Positions 33,501-41,000 of a stretch of DNA of 64,000 nucleotides are shown in pieces; the stretch's first letter is position 1, and the number at the start of each line of letters is the position of its first letter. A program made the position numbers and the translations under genes. The notes below the pieces were generated by a model. It saw nothing but the letters and a program-made list of their open reading frames with translations. It searched no databases and had not been told where the DNA came from. The stretch comes from Lachnospiraceae bacterium G11. Its GTDB lineage: Bacteria > Bacillota > Clostridia > Lachnospirales > Lachnospiraceae. The stretch spans positions 1 through 64,000 of the forward strand of contig FMWZ01000020.1 of the NCBI GenBank assembly GCA_900103495.1, read 5' to 3'.

Positions 33501-34664
33501 ATGAGCTTTGACAAATTGACAGATTATCTTGATTCATTGCAGGACACCTACGGAATGCCTGTGGGGGACCTGCTTGTTATGAAGGACCATAAAGAGGTAT
33601 ACAGACACAGCTTTGGCTATTCGGATTATGAGAAAAAAACTCCTGTATCTCCAAATAACCTGTATAAACTCTATTCCGCAACAAAGGTAATTACTATGAC
33701 GGCTGTTCTTCAGCTTGTTGAGCAGGGGAAACTTAAATTACACGACAGATTAAGTGACTATTTGCCCGAATATGATCACGTTCTTGTAAAAAGCCGCCTT
33801 CCCGAAAATGAGGAAGTTTGTCATGTCGCTCATAATGATATAAGAATAATTGACTTGATGACCATGAGCGCAGGGTTTTCCTATGATTTATATGCCCCTG
33901 CACTTCAGGAAAAGATCAAGGAAAGTGCAGACAGTGCAAGTACAAGGGAAATGATAGCCGCTCTTTCCAAGGTTCCTCTTTTATTTGAGCCGGGAACCCA
34001 GTGGAACTACAGCCTCTCTCATGATGTTTTGGCAGCGGTAATTGAGGTTGTCAGCGGAATGAAATTCTCAGAGTACTTAAAGAAATTCATATTTGAGCCC
34101 TTGGGAGCCAAAGACTTCTATTTCCAGAGACAGATTGACGAGGCAACAAAGAAAAGAGTTTGCGCGATTTATACTGCTGACAATGACAAGCCACCCTTCT
34201 ATGGAATAAGTGAGGAAAAGGCAGACGAATTCACTTTTACAAAGAATTATGAAAGCGGTGGAGCAGGATTAATTGGAAGTGTTGATTCCTACATCCTTAT
34301 TGTTGATGCCTTAGCCTGCGGAGGTGTAGGCAAAACAGGAAAAAGAATTCTTAAACCTGAAACCATTGAATTATTCACACATCCCTATACAACCTTCGGC
34401 CAGCTTAAGAAGGATTTTGATTCCCTTAACAGAATCGGATATGAGTATGGCCTTGGAGTAAGAGTGCTTGTGGATGGAAGCAAGTCAAAGAGTCCCGTGG
34501 GAGAATTTGGCTGGGATGGAGCAGCAGGTGCATACGCTTTGGTAGATACAAAGAATAACATTTCTGTTTTCTATGCTGAGCATGTAACATGCTTTAATGA
34601 CAACTATCATGTCATCCACCCGAAGATCAGGGATCTGATTTATGAAGGAATAGAAGAAAAATAA
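33501..34664 (+). CDS. Serine hydrolase of the beta-lactamase class C family
   Basis: 387 residues from ATG 33501, chosen because AGGAG precedes it; the frame stays open 12 codons upstream into pnuC. The SxxK nucleophile motif is SATK in KLYSATKVITM (about 60-63) and YSL in WNYSLSHDVL is the Tyr motif. The C-terminal GWDGAAG replaces the KTG box. No signal peptide, so a cytoplasmic esterase or peptidase is more likely than a beta-lactamase. Last gene before a terminator. Confidence 0.88.
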   Translation: MSFDKLTDYLDSLQDTYGMPVGDLLVMKDHKEVYRHSFGYSDYEKKTPVSPNNLYKLYSATKVITMTAVLQLVEQGKLKLHDRLSDYLPEYDHVLVKSRLPENEEVCHVAHNDIRIIDLMTMSAGFSYDLYAPALQEKIKESADSASTREMIAALSKVPLLFEPGTQWNYSLSHDVLAAVIEVVSGMKFSEYLKKFIFEPLGAKDFYFQRQIDEATKKRVCAIYTADNDKPPFYGISEEKADEFTFTKNYESGGAGLIGSVDSYILIVDALACGGVGKTGKRILKPETIELFTHPYTTFGQLKKDFDSLNRIGYEYGLGVRVLVDGSKSKSPVGEFGWDGAAGAYALVDTKNNISVFYAEHVTCFNDNYHVIHPKIRDLIYEGIEEK

Positions 34665-34680
34665 AGAAATGCATTATTAA

Positions 34681-34708
34681 AGGCAGGAGCTTTTGGCTCC
34701 TGCCTTTT
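34681..34708 (+). terminator. Intrinsic terminator of the AKR-to-hydrolase operon
   Basis: GGCAGGAGC (34681-34689) pairs with GCTCCTGCC (34695-34703), followed by T5. Confidence 0.9.
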
Positions 34709-34723
34709 TGTTATATCCGTGAC

Positions 34724-35437
34724 CTATGCTGTGATAGGCTGTGTCTTATACAGTTTTACTGTGAAGAAAAGTACGATTGCAAGAACAACCACGCCCGTAA
34801 CTCCAAGCTTCCAGTCAGATGCGGTGATAATGTCTTTGAAGAAGAATCCAATCTTGGCAATTGCTGAATCCGGTCTATCGCTCATTGCATTAAGTGCTCT
34901 GGGAATACCAAGGCTTCCAAGCATCCAAAGTCCCCATACTGCCCAGAAGAACTTTCTGTCAAATCTTACATAGAGCATTCCCATGAACATTGAGAAGACA
35001 GGGAAGATGAGGCAAACCACTATCACTGTAACAGGGCTGATATCTACAAGATTAAACATACTTCCATGCTCAGCGCCGGGGAACATGAGCTTATCAATTC
35101 CTATCATTAATGCCATTGCTGCAAGAGTAAGGATAATCTGTAAAAGAAGTACCACGTATCTTGAAAGGAAGTAATTCTTTCTGGTAACACCCATTGTAAC
35201 TGCAAGGGTGAAACTGTTTCTCTCACTGAAAGCTACGCCAAACAGCAGGCAGAAAACTCCAGCGACCATTACCATAAAAGAGGAAAGTTCCATGTAGAAT
35301 TCTCTTCCGCTGGAGAAATAGATGATTGTTGAGATAACCATTCCAAAGAGTCCACCGGCAAAGGGGATTGCAATGAATGCAAAAATGTCTTTAAGTTCAA
35401 CTAATAAATTTTTCTTTATCATATTAAGTGTGTTCAT
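34724..35437 (-). CDS. ABC-2 type permease-like membrane protein
   Basis: 237 residues with six membrane segments, no cytoplasmic domain and no enzymatic motif. Last gene of a GntR-ATPase-permease-permease operon of the B. subtilis ytr type. It begins with an amphipathic MNTLNMIKKNLLVELKDIF. Likely one half of an export or lipid-II-cycle-responsive ABC complex. Confidence 0.82.
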   Translation of the reverse strand: MNTLNMIKKNLLVELKDIFAFIAIPFAGGLFGMVISTIIYFSSGREFYMELSSFMVMVAGVFCLLFGVAFSERNSFTLAVTMGVTRKNYFLSRYVVLLLQIILTLAAMALMIGIDKLMFPGAEHGSMFNLVDISPVTVIVVCLIFPVFSMFMGMLYVRFDRKFFWAVWGLWMLGSLGIPRALNAMSDRPDSAIAKIGFFFKDIITASDWKLGVTGVVVLAIVLFFTVKLYKTQPITA

Positions 35438-35452
35438 AATAACATCCTCTTA

Positions 35453-36127
35453 TTAAATCTCTAAATTCTTGTTGCGAACAATTGCATAAAGCAGCAGGAA
35501 AAACAGCGCATCCAATACCAGGGGAGCGAAAAGAATGACAACCATCAATCCCGGGTTTATATTGAGTGCAATGTCAGTAGATGCAGATCCATCAAGTATA
35601 AATCTTGAAAGGAAGAATACACCCAGTATGGCTATTCCTATAATTGAAACTAAGTACAAAATCATTCCGAGAATCTTTCCGAATTTTGCTGAAAGAACCG
35701 CTACCAATCCACCAAAGGCATGACAGGCGAAGAGTAAAGCCAGAACCAGGGGCCAGAAAGTGATAAGTAAACTTGACATGTCAGGCTTTGCAATAATGAA
35801 AAAAATGATAGCTACGGCAAATCCGATCAGTGATACAAGATGCTGTCCGATGGTCATACCCAAAAGGCTTGGCATTCTGGTGCTTCCAAGTGAAACTGTC
35901 ATGGGATAAACAACGGCTATGTTGTTGAAAGCATTTACCATAATCAGGATAAATGTGGAAAAAGCTATATAACCTGCGGAACGTCCAAGGATGGTTGATA
36001 TGCTTATAGGATCTGCATCCATAAGTGCCGTTACGGTAACAATACCTACCATCATGGCTGTAACCATTAAAAAGGCTTTTAAACTGTAGTTAAACCAATA
36101 ATTGATATTTCTCCCTAATCCTTTCAT
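35453..36127 (-). CDS. ABC-2 type permease-like membrane protein
   Basis: 224 residues from ATG 36127, which has GGAGG 10 nt upstream; an ATG at 36151 overlaps the ATPase gene and lacks a ribosome site. About six membrane segments. It starts 5 nt after the ATPase stop and ends 15 nt before the next permease. It would pair with that permease under the YtrB-like ATPase. Confidence 0.82.
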   Translation of the reverse strand: MKGLGRNINYWFNYSLKAFLMVTAMMVGIVTVTALMDADPISISTILGRSAGYIAFSTFILIMVNAFNNIAVVYPMTVSLGSTRMPSLLGMTIGQHLVSLIGFAVAIIFFIIAKPDMSSLLITFWPLVLALLFACHAFGGLVAVLSAKFGKILGMILYLVSIIGIAILGVFFLSRFILDGSASTDIALNINPGLMVVILFAPLVLDALFFLLLYAIVRNKNLEI

Positions 36128-36132
36128 ATTGA

Positions 36133-37017
36133 TTATGCCTCCCTGCCACACATAGCTACGAAGATCTGCTGAAGGTTCATGGGCTGAACGGAAATATCAT
36201 ATCCCTTGGTGTCAAGCTCTTCCTCACCATCCTTAAGAGCGATGGTAGCACCTTTGCTTCTGCCGATTTTCTCTGTGTTATATACTTTTCTGTCAGCGAT
36301 GACAGAATCAACTTCTTCTTCCTTACCGCTGATGTGAACTACGCTCTCGATAAGATCATTGGTATTCTTTGTAAGAAGAATGTTACCCTGATCAATGATG
36401 ATTACTTCTTCAAAAACGTCTGCAGCCTCCTCAATAATGTGAGTTGAGATTACAAAGGTTCTTCCGGTTGCTGCGAACTCATCAAGGAGAATCTTGTAGA
36501 ACTTCTCTCTTGCTACGATATCAAGACCTGCAACAGGCTCATCAAGGAAGGTGAATTCTGCCTTACTTGCAAGAGCAACAATGATGGTTACCATTGACAT
36601 CATACCTTTTGAAAGCTTGCTGATTCTTTTCTTTGTATCAAGTCCGAAGGACTGAACAAGCTCCTCGGCGTAAGCCTTGTCGAATGCAGGCATGTATGTG
36701 GCAGCTGCCTTAAGGTAATCTTTAACTTTTGTGGTGTTTGCTCCGTTACCGTTCATGGGGCTTAACTCTCTTGAGAAGCAGATAAGATCTCTTGCTTCCT
36801 GATTTTCCCAGACGGGCATTCCGTCTACTGTGATGGTTCCGCTTGTTGCGGGATTCTGACCTGATGCTACTGAAAGAAGAGTTGTTTTGCCGGCACCGTT
36901 TCGTCCGATGAATCCGTAAATCTTTCCTCTTTCAAGTTCAAGATTAATGCTGTGAAGCACTTCCTTGTTTCCATATGCTTTAACTAAGTCCTTGCAAACT
37001 AATTTACTTTCGTTCAT
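36133..37017 (-). CDS. ABC transporter ATPase (YtrB-like)
   Basis: 294 residues. Walker A GRNGAGKT (about 38-45), signature LSKGM, Walker B FTFLDEPVAGLD and switch STH are all present. The signature and the 60-residue C-terminal extension match YtrB-type ATPases. Downstream of a GntR regulator and upstream of two permease genes. Loci of this type respond to cell-wall antibiotics in Bacillus; the inducer here is unknown. Confidence 0.92.
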   Translation of the reverse strand: MNESKLVCKDLVKAYGNKEVLHSINLELERGKIYGFIGRNGAGKTTLLSVASGQNPATSGTITVDGMPVWENQEARDLICFSRELSPMNGNGANTTKVKDYLKAAATYMPAFDKAYAEELVQSFGLDTKKRISKLSKGMMSMVTIIVALASKAEFTFLDEPVAGLDIVAREKFYKILLDEFAATGRTFVISTHIIEEAADVFEEVIIIDQGNILLTKNTNDLIESVVHISGKEEEVDSVIADRKVYNTEKIGRSKGATIALKDGEEELDTKGYDISVQPMNLQQIFVAMCGREA

Positions 37018-37036
37018 TTCTATAATCTCCTTTTCC

Positions 37037-37396
37037 TTATGCTTCCTTAATCATTGTTAATAATTCTTCTTTTGAAATTCCAAGGCCTTTGGCCTCTTCA
37101 ATAAGTGTTCGAACGTAGTTATCATAAAACTCGTTCTTTCTTCGTTTCCTTATTGCTTCTTTGGCTCCGCTTGATACGAACATTCCGATTCCTCTTTTTT
37201 TATAAAGAGTTCCGTTCTCTACAAGGATGTTAACTCCTTTGGCTGCGGTGGCCGGGTTGATAGTGTAGAGCTTTGCCAGCTCGTTTGTGCTTGGGACTCG
37301 TTCTTCTTCCAGAATTATGTCTCTTAGGATATCGTTCTCAATCATCTCGCTTATTTGGAGATATATCGATTTTTCCTGAGTCAGAATTTCATTCAT
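37037..37396 (-). CDS. GntR-family regulator, YtrA subfamily
   Basis: 119 residues from ATG 37396. This start follows GGGAGG/AGGAAG, whereas the longer frame from 37426 would place that site inside the gene. The N-terminal winged helix has ILEEERVPSTNELAKLYTINPATAAKGVNIL; the short C-terminal helical tail (about 45 residues) is typical of YtrA. It probably represses its own ABC operon through the inverted repeat at 37466-37499. Confidence 0.92.
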   Translation of the reverse strand: MNEILTQEKSIYLQISEMIENDILRDIILEEERVPSTNELAKLYTINPATAAKGVNILVENGTLYKKRGIGMFVSSGAKEAIRKRRKNEFYDNYVRTLIEEAKGLGISKEELLTMIKEA

Positions 37397-37465
37397 TTCA
37401 TCATCTTCCTTTCCTCCCGCTTTCATTATTCATTTATACACGTCCTCGTCTTTCTTAATTGGTCT

Positions 37466-37526
37466 GTTAGTTATGTGGTTCATTACTTCTGTAACTAACC
37501 ATACCACTACGCAACCAACCTGTCAA
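37466..37526 (-). promoter_or_regulatory. Promoter and GntR operator of the ytr-type operon
   Basis: Minus-strand TTGACA (37526-37521) and TATGGT (37503-37498) are 17 bp apart, giving a start near 37491. The perfect inverted repeat GTTAGTTA-N18-TAACTAAC (37466-37499) overlaps the -10 and start, a repressor position. Confidence 0.7.
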
Positions 37527-37556
37527 CACCTGTTTATAAAGAATTTATAAAGAAAT

Positions 37557-37584
37557 AAGAAAGCCCGAAAAATCGGGCTTTCTT
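37557..37584 (-). terminator. Terminator of the M42 peptidase gene
   Basis: 11-bp perfect stem (37557-37567, 37574-37584) rich in AAGAAAGCCCG, 24 nt beyond the stop; the minus-strand tail is T-rich. Confidence 0.75.
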
Positions 37585-37608
37585 CAAAGTAGATAATTAT
37601 GGTTTTAC

Positions 37609-38646
37609 CTATTTGGCATATAAAGCTATGAGCTCTAGGGTGTTGGCTACACCATCAATGTGGCTTCTCTCATAGCCATGTGAAGCATAAACGCCTGCAC
37701 CTATAAGACCATGCTTAACATCAAAGCCGGCTCTTACGGCGATGTCAACATCTGAGCCATAGTGGGGATAGATATCCACTGCAAAATCAAGTTTGGCTTT
37801 CTTTGCAATTGCAATGAGATTACTTACTATTTCATAATTGTAGGGTCCTCTTGAGGACTTGGCACAGATGGAAACCTGTCTCTCGGTACAGTTAAGACCC
37901 TCACCTACACAACCCATATCAACAGAAATTGCTTCTGTCACTCCGGCGGGGATAGATGAACCACAGCCATGACCCTCTTCCTCGTATACAGTAATGTAGT
38001 GATACTGCTTTCTGTCGAGTGTTTTCTTTTCCTCCTTAAGATACTTTGCGTAAGCAAGGAGAATTCCCACGCTTAACTTATCATCCAGGAAACGGCTCTT
38101 GATATATCCGCTCTTTGTGACAATAGTGCGGGGATTAAAGCAAACAACGTCACCGGGCATAATTCCGAGCTTTTCGGTCTCTTCCTTGGATTTGGTATCC
38201 TGATCCAGGACTACTTCCATGTTCTCCCAGGTTCTCTTGGTATCGTCGAACTCTCCGTTAACATGAATGGATGCATTGGTAAGCTGATAGGTTCCTTCGT
38301 AGGTTCCATTTGCTTTGGTAACAACTTTGACGGTTTCTGTCTCTGTATTGTTGGGGCTTAAGCCACCGATGGGGTCAAGTCTTAAGCGACCGTTATCCTT
38401 TATGGTTTGGACCATGGCGCCAAGGGTATCTACGTGAGCTGCCAAAAGAAGAGCATTGTTTTTATCCTTGCCTCCGATATCGACGATAACACTACCTTTG
38501 GTTGTTATCTGGGGCTTGTAACCCATCTTTTCGTATTCTTTAACCACAAAGTCCACTGCCTTTTTGGTATAGCCGGAAGGGCTGTCGATGGCAAGGAGCT
38601 TCTTGGTCATTTCTACTGCGTAATAAACATATTTTGAAGTTTTCAT
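37609..38646 (-). CDS. M42-family metallopeptidase
   Basis: 345 residues. The two-metal site is visible: His in AAHVDT, bridging Asp in RFLDDKLS, Glu pair in YEEEGHG, Asp in SVDMG and His in ASHGYERSH. An inserted dimerisation/lid domain occupies about 85-180. These are cytoplasmic aminopeptidases or endoglucanase-M-like proteins forming large particles. The gene is followed by a terminator and preceded closely by a small membrane protein gene. Confidence 0.92.
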   Translation of the reverse strand: MKTSKYVYYAVEMTKKLLAIDSPSGYTKKAVDFVVKEYEKMGYKPQITTKGSVIVDIGGKDKNNALLLAAHVDTLGAMVQTIKDNGRLRLDPIGGLSPNNTETETVKVVTKANGTYEGTYQLTNASIHVNGEFDDTKRTWENMEVVLDQDTKSKEETEKLGIMPGDVVCFNPRTIVTKSGYIKSRFLDDKLSVGILLAYAKYLKEEKKTLDRKQYHYITVYEEEGHGCGSSIPAGVTEAISVDMGCVGEGLNCTERQVSICAKSSRGPYNYEIVSNLIAIAKKAKLDFAVDIYPHYGSDVDIAVRAGFDVKHGLIGAGVYASHGYERSHIDGVANTLELIALYAK

Positions 38647-38649
38647 AGT

Positions 38650-39192
38650 TCACCTCTCTTTAAAAATGCTCTTTATCTTTTCGTATAGTGGCTCGGACTT
38701 GGTGTAACAGCAGAAATCATATAATGTTGAGTCAATATCAATTTCAGCTGTATGTAGCATGGTAAAATCTGAAAGTTCTTCATCGCAATCCAAAGTAAGA
38801 AGCCAATAACCTGCTGCAAAATCAGGGTTCATATCAAAACAAAGGGAAAACCCGGTTTTACGCTCTCTCGAAAGATTCCACATAGAGTCCATTTTTTGCT
38901 CTTTTGAGATTTCAATCGGCTTAAGTTCAACGGATCCAAGGACATCCATTACTTTCTCGATTTGTTCTTTGTCGGAAATCTGATATTCTTCGAAAGGGGA
39001 AGAATGATAATCATAAAACAGGATATTATCAATGGAATCTCTCTGCTCCATCAGTTTTTCAATAGATGAATGTGCTTCTTCCCTTGCTCGCGTGTATCTG
39101 ATATACTTCGGAACATAAAAAACAGCAAAAAGAAGAACAATCACTACCACTACTATTGTCACTGCATATATTAATTCTTTATACTTTTTCAT
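38650..39192 (-). CDS. Single-pass membrane protein of unknown function
   Basis: 180 residues. One N-terminal helix (about 8-30) with positively charged MKKYK before it indicates an Nin-Cout anchor. The outer part is acidic and includes FSLCFDMNPDFAAGYWLLTLDCDEE. Not recognised. It ends 3 nt before the M42 gene starts, so the two are probably cotranscribed. Confidence 0.7.
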   Translation of the reverse strand: MKKYKELIYAVTIVVVVIVLLFAVFYVPKYIRYTRAREEAHSSIEKLMEQRDSIDNILFYDYHSSPFEEYQISDKEQIEKVMDVLGSVELKPIEISKEQKMDSMWNLSRERKTGFSLCFDMNPDFAAGYWLLTLDCDEELSDFTMLHTAEIDIDSTLYDFCCYTKSEPLYEKIKSIFKER

Positions 39193-39237
39193 AACTCAAC
39201 CCTCCATCTAAATATACTTTATTATATAGTCTCAGGG

Positions 39238-39276
39238 TAAAAAAATAAAGGTCGCAGAATTGTATCTGCGACCTTT
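39238..39276 (-). terminator. Terminator of the FliD-like gene
   Basis: 12-bp perfect stem (39247-39258, 39265-39276) followed on the minus strand by a T-rich run over 39238-39246. Confidence 0.85.
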
Positions 39277-39286
39277 AAAATCCTGA

Positions 39287-39985
39287 TTACGTATATGAAT
39301 TGTAGAGATTTCCTGCGGCAGTTGCGGTATCATAATTGCCCTTGGCTGTATATGTTCCACCTGCCTTGCTAACGGCTCTGTCAGCCGAGAGCTTAATAAG
39401 GGATGCCTGTGAAGAAATCTTGTCTCCATAGGAACCCGTACCCTTGAAAAGAGAATCAACGGTCAGTTTGTTGGCCTTCTCAAAAGTATCCTTGTCAACC
39501 GAGAGAGTGCTGTCTTCATTAATGGTAACGCCAACACTTCTAAGTAACTTGTTGTTTGCAAGGGTATCTCCAACCAAGCGTGTGGTTCTGTTGACTGTTG
39601 AACCATCAGAAATCTTATTGGCAGCTGAAATAAGGGAATTGTAATCATCAACGAATGATTTGATGTCATCGTATCCGATGGTTTCCTTCTTGGTAATTGC
39701 TTCAGCAGAGCTCTTAAGATTGTCTGTTGCTGTCTGAACCTTGTTAAGACTCTTTACAACGGGATTATCCTTAGGGTTCTCAGACTTATCGGTTGAAGTC
39801 TTGGAAGCATTGCTACCCTTGGATCCGTTATCACCATAATATGCCTTCATGAGTTTGCCATAGCTGCCGTTCTTAATGCTGGCATAATCACTTAAAAGAG
39901 AAGATGCCTGATTAACTCCGGATGCCTGGCTGGTTAATCCTTTGAATAAATAACTGTAATCATTATTTGAAAAATTAATAGCCAT
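39287..39985 (-). CDS. FliD/flagellin-like exported protein, probable flagellum-related
   Basis: 232 residues without cysteines, with no signal peptide and with Ser/Asn/Lys-rich, helical ends, as in proteins exported by the flagellar apparatus. The segment YDDIKSFVDDYNSLISAAN (about 104-122) and following GDTLANNKLLRSVGVTINEDSTLSVD-like part resemble the C-terminal coiled-coil domain of the filament cap FliD. It is much shorter than FliD (about 400-500 residues). A sigma-28-like promoter lies upstream and a good ribosome site (GGAGGT) precedes the ATG. Function is an inference. Confidence 0.6.
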   Translation of the reverse strand: MAINFSNNDYSYLFKGLTSQASGVNQASSLLSDYASIKNGSYGKLMKAYYGDNGSKGSNASKTSTDKSENPKDNPVVKSLNKVQTATDNLKSSAEAITKKETIGYDDIKSFVDDYNSLISAANKISDGSTVNRTTRLVGDTLANNKLLRSVGVTINEDSTLSVDKDTFEKANKLTVDSLFKGTGSYGDKISSQASLIKLSADRAVSKAGGTYTAKGNYDTATAAGNLYNSYT

Positions 39986-40058
39986 GCAGTCACCTCCATG
40001 TTGGGCGCGGTCACATCCTTTTGGCCGCTATTAAGGGTTATCTATTATTATATTACCT

Positions 40059-40086
40059 ATATCGTGCGATTTCAAGCCATTCTTTA
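40059..40086 (-). promoter_or_regulatory. Sigma-28 (SigD)-like promoter of the FliD-like gene
   Basis: On the minus strand TAAA (40086-40083) is followed after 15 nt by GCACGATAT (40067-40059), close to the flagellar consensus TAAA-N15-GCCGATAA. It lies about 75 nt before the ATG. Confidence 0.5.
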
Positions 40087-40138
40087 GGGATTGAGGGGTC
40101 CTGGAACAAAAAAATCGGGTTTTTTTGCAAAAAAGTAC

Positions 40139-40167
40139 TTGCGAGGGGGTTATAATTGTGGTAATAT
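40139..40167 (+). promoter_or_regulatory. Promoter of the tRNA-Gly genes
   Basis: TTGCGA (40139-40144) and TAATAT (40162-40167), 17-bp spacing, 20 nt before the first tRNA. TATAAT at 40151-40156 is an alternative -10 with a poorer spacing. Confidence 0.5.
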
Positions 40168-40187
40168 ACCCTAGTCGGTAACGATAC

Positions 40188-40258
40188 GCGGGTGTAGTTC
40201 AATGGTAGAACACCAGCCTTCCAAGCTGGACACGTGGGTTCGATTCCCATCACCCGCT
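40188..40258 (+). tRNA. tRNA-Gly(TCC)
   Basis: Complete cloverleaf of 71 nt: acceptor GCGGGTG/CACCCGC, anticodon stem CCAGC/GCTGG with loop CTTCCAA (anticodon TCC at 40220-40222), and GTTCGATTC T-loop. CCA is not encoded. Confidence 0.97.
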
Positions 40259-40280
40259 CTTTACAACTTATATTGATTAT

Positions 40281-40353
40281 GCGCGAGTGGCTCAGTTGGT
40301 GGAGCGCGACCTTGCCAAGGTCGAGGCCGCGGGTTCGAGTCCCGTCTCGCGCT
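40281..40353 (+). tRNA. tRNA-Gly(GCC)
   Basis: Complete cloverleaf of 73 nt: acceptor GCGCGAG/CTCGCGC, anticodon stem CGACC/GGTCG with loop TTGCCAA (anticodon GCC at 40314-40316), T-loop GTTCGAGTC. CCA is not encoded. Lies 22 nt after tRNA-Gly(TCC). Confidence 0.97.
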
Positions 40354-40354
40354 C

Positions 40355-40400
40355 TTGCAAAGCGAAGGACATCCGAATGGATGTCCTTTTTGCTTTGCAA
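40355..40400 (+). terminator. Terminator of the tRNA operon
   Basis: AAGGACATCC/GGATGTCCTT (40365-40374, 40379-40388) with a GAAT loop and T5 at 40387-40391. An outer TTGCAAAGC/GCTTTGCAA pairing (40355-40363, 40392-40400) encloses it. Confidence 0.88.
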
Positions 40401-40520
40401 ATGCGAGAGACGGATTCTCACCGTCATTCCATGACGGTTCGTATCTCGGCGCGTGGGGAACGCGCCTCAGTCAGCGCTAAGCGGACGTCCACCGGACGTC
40501 CAGCGCCCCGTCTCGCGCAT
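40401..40520 (+). ncRNA. 120-nt branched structured element downstream of tRNA-Gly(GCC)
   Basis: A 13-position outer stem (40401-40413 with 40508-40520, 12 pairs) encloses three hairpins: 40420-40427/40431-40438 (8 bp, TCC loop), 40448-40454/40460-40466 (7 bp) and 40474-40478+40483-40490/40494-40506 (5+8 bp with a 4-nt bulge). The outer stem's 3' strand repeats 12 bases of the tRNA 3' end (CCCGTCTCGCGC). It is far more G+C-rich than the flanks. Whether it is transcribed is unknown; it could be an RNA or a small mobile or attachment element. Confidence 0.5.
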
Positions 40521-40610
40521 AATTGATTATAATCATTCTTGAGGTTGCAATTATACTTCAGGGAATTTATACTACGGGTAGTTTTAATATTTTGAAAGGA
40601 GCATTTTTAT

Positions 40611-40640
40611 ATGAAAAAAAGATATGTTATCGCTCAGTAG
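40611..40640 (+). CDS. Nine-codon leader peptide MKKRYVIAQ (putative)
   Basis: A short frame with its own ribosome site AAAGGAG (40595-40601, 9 nt spacing) upstream of the CD3324-like gene. Its last codons lie in a segment that can pair with the following hairpin, the arrangement of translational or transcriptional attenuators. Too short to judge by coding statistics. Confidence 0.4.
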   Translation: MKKRYVIAQ

Positions 40641-40674
40641 TCTGAGCTTAAAATAAATGAATCGTAAGCTCAGA
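40632..40674 (+). promoter_or_regulatory. Mutually exclusive hairpins after the leader peptide
   Basis: GCTCAG (40632-40637) can pair with CTGAGC (40642-40647) over a TAGT loop, or CTGAGC can instead pair in the 10-bp stem TCTGAGCTTA/TAAGCTCAGA (40641-40650, 40665-40674). A ribosome on the leader stop codon would mask the first segment and favour the second hairpin. No T-run follows, so any effect would be on translation of the gene at 40710. Confidence 0.45.
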
Positions 40675-40709
40675 TGAATCCTAAAGAAATATTGATTAGG
40701 AGGAGCATT

Positions 40710-41000
40710 ATGAGCTATATAAAGGCAGAGGATATTCTGCCCAGAGAATTATTAGAAACGATTCAGCAATATGTAGACGGTCAGTTAATCTATATACCAT
40801 GTAAAGAAAAGCAGGAATGGGGAAGCGGCACAAATGCCAAAGCCTTCTTCAGGGAGAGGAACGAAAGAATCTATAAGTCCTTTCAATCCGGGTCCAGTAC
40901 CGGAGAGTTAGCCCTGACTTTTTCTTTGTCTGAGAAAAGCATTCAAAGGATACTGCATACTCAAAAGCTTGCCAAATCCTTAGATGTTGAATCCCGCTGA
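40710..41000 (+). CDS. CD3324-like small DNA-binding protein
   Basis: 96 residues from ATG 40710, which has AGGAGG 6 nt upstream; the frame is open earlier to 40674. The protein matches the CD3324 family: SYIKAEDILPRELLETIQQYVDGQLIYIP, then KAFFRERNERIYKSFQSG and a C-terminal helix-turn-helix TGELALTFSLSEKSIQRIL, similar to Mor-type regulators. Its target is unknown. It overlaps the next gene by 17 nt. Confidence 0.8.
   Translation: MSYIKAEDILPRELLETIQQYVDGQLIYIPCKEKQEWGSGTNAKAFFRERNERIYKSFQSGSSTGELALTFSLSEKSIQRILHTQKLAKSLDVESR

Noticed and set aside
27623-37499. Common regulator for the 52-bp array and the ytr-type operator because both contain GTTAGT and ACTAAC
   Set aside because: The gaps between the GTTAGT and ACTAAC cores differ (18 and 22 bp) and the flanking bases differ; a six-base match is weak.
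40053-40526. Open frames over the tRNA region (both strands)
   Set aside because: They translate the tRNA genes; phrases such as MGIEPTCPAWKAG are well-known artefacts of tRNA sequence.
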